A DNA stretch of 51,895 bases from Rickettsiaceae bacterium (GTDB lineage: Bacteria; Pseudomonadota; Alphaproteobacteria; Rickettsiales; Rickettsiaceae). A program made the position numbers and the translations under genes. Of this stretch, positions 51,244 through 51,895 are shown in pieces (the first letter of the stretch is position 1; the number at the start of each line of letters is the position of its first letter). The stretch lies in the NCBI GenBank assembly GCA_023301685.1, contig JALZUG010000006.1, forward strand, positions 1 to 51,895, read 5' to 3'. The notes below the pieces were generated by a model that was not told the DNA's origin, made no database searches, and was given only the letters and a program-made list of their open reading frames with translations.

Positions 51244-51895
51244 TTATTCTCTTACCATTCCCTTCGGTGCTTTTTTATTCATAACTGCAAGCTCTCCACT
51301 AACATTAGTAGATTTGTTATTACCTAGTGATTTACCTACAACTCTCGCCTCTCTCTCCAATTCACCATGTGTTTTTGTTTTAGATGAACTTTTCCCTTGA
51401 GTTGGCGGTATTTGCGTAGGGCCTTTTGATAAGTTAGCTTTTTTAGATCTAGATTTTGCAGCTTCTCTATCTAAAGCTTCTCCAGTACGATCTATTTCTT
51501 CCTCTTGAGAAATATCCGGTTTTGGAGCTTTATATGTCTCGTTACTTCTCTTCTGAGCGTTTGCAAATTCTTCACCTTTTCTAACGTTCTCAGCATGATT
51601 TACTCCATGCTCTCCTGCCTTTTCAAAAGCACCACCCATTGCACGATCTGCAGTAGTGCCAAAAGCCTGTTTTGATGCACTATTTGCAGCTGCCACACCG
51701 GCTGCGCCGAGACCAGCACCAACCGGCCCACCAAATGCAAAACCTGCTCCAGCTCCAACAAATGTTGAGAGCCCACTATGCTTTGCAGCAACATGCCCTG
51801 CAACTACTCCAGCTCCACCGCATGCTAATAAAGTACCACCGGCTACTGCAGCCATAACAGGAAGACTAAGACCAGCAGTTAGTACTGTAGTAGCT
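51244..51895 (-). CDS. Gly/Ala-rich membrane-associated protein, 3' part only (possible VirB6/TrbL-like)
   Basis: The frame is open to the window edge: residues ATTVLTAGLSLPV precede the Met at 51855, so the protein starts outside the window. The visible 216 residues have a hydrophobic Gly/Ala-rich part (about 1-70: AVAGGTLLACGGAGVVAGH; FVGAGAGFAFGGPVGAGLG), like the end of the membrane part of conjugative VirB6/TrbL-type proteins, then a charged, Lys/Ser/Glu-rich disordered tail ending KKAPKGMVRE. VirB6-like identity is an inference from composition; no other type IV secretion gene is visible. It is followed three bases later by the pentapeptide-repeat gene. Confidence 0.5.
   Translation of the reverse strand, partial: ATTVLTAGLSLPVMAAVAGGTLLACGGAGVVAGHVAAKHSGLSTFVGAGAGFAFGGPVGAGLGAAGVAAANSASKQAFGTTADRAMGGAFEKAGEHGVNHAENVRKGEEFANAQKRSNETYKAPKPDISQEEEIDRTGEALDREAAKSRSKKANLSKGPTQIPPTQGKSSSKTKTHGELEREARVVGKSLGNNKSTNVSGELAVMNKKAPKGMVRE

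Overview
The window is strongly AT-rich and looks like the chromosome of an obligately intracellular alphaproteobacterium of the order Rickettsiales. The main evidence is a full-length ATP/ADP translocase (tlc), a methyltransferase resembling the rickettsial outer-membrane-protein lysine methyltransferases, SURF1, a TimA-type Tim44 protein, an alphaproteobacterial initiator tRNA, decayed dispersed palindromic repeats and a relic pair of phage/gene-transfer-agent genes. The genus cannot be fixed from sequence alone. TGA is used as an ordinary stop codon.

Layout. 1-7.1 kb: the start of ftsZ (cut by the window edge), an unknown membrane protein, SURF1, Hda, an AI-2E family permease, an unknown secreted or anchored protein, a DUF2066 protein and grpE. 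7.2-10.8 kb: rph, convergent with a tight four-gene folate operon (folB-folKP-folA-CADD) in which each gene overlaps the next by 4 bases. The CADD-like protein probably supplies the p-aminobenzoate. 11-16.2 kb: thiolase, divergent from tlc, followed by the methyltransferase and ppa. 16.4-19.4 kb: murJ-traX, rpmG-rpsP and tRNA-Thr. 19.6-20.2 kb: a decayed TrmH-type methyltransferase pseudogene. 20.3-25.7 kb: nadD-rsfS-KefB-type antiporter-SH3 protein, divergent bolA, and a BON lipoprotein with RlpA. 26-31 kb: a small acidic protein, an MFS transporter, a three-copy tandem repeat array, and the psd-pssA-HlyD operon that makes phosphatidylethanolamine, then rpmJ.

31-36 kb: an ankyrin protein, a TerC-type membrane protein, a metallo-beta-lactamase/DUF924 in-frame fusion that keeps an internal ribosome binding site, an SDR protein and a glycosyltransferase. 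36.3-39.4 kb: tRNA-Arg, then terminase large subunit, a small coiled-coil protein and portal (transcribed portal first). 39.5-47.7 kb: TimA, a decayed palindromic repeat, yidD-uvrC, an unknown gene, an organophosphate antiporter, and PAP2-TfoX-recQ. 47.9-51.9 kb: an unknown secreted protein, initiator tRNA, an 802-residue pentapeptide-repeat protein, and the end of a Gly/Ala-rich membrane-associated protein that runs off the window.

Most of the window is housekeeping. The parts that most deserve a second look are the CADD-containing folate operon, the fusion with an internal ribosome binding site, the 119-bp tandem repeat array, the palindrome touching the tlc promoter, and the pentapeptide-repeat locus at the right edge. 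No CRISPR array, insertion sequence or intact prophage was seen.
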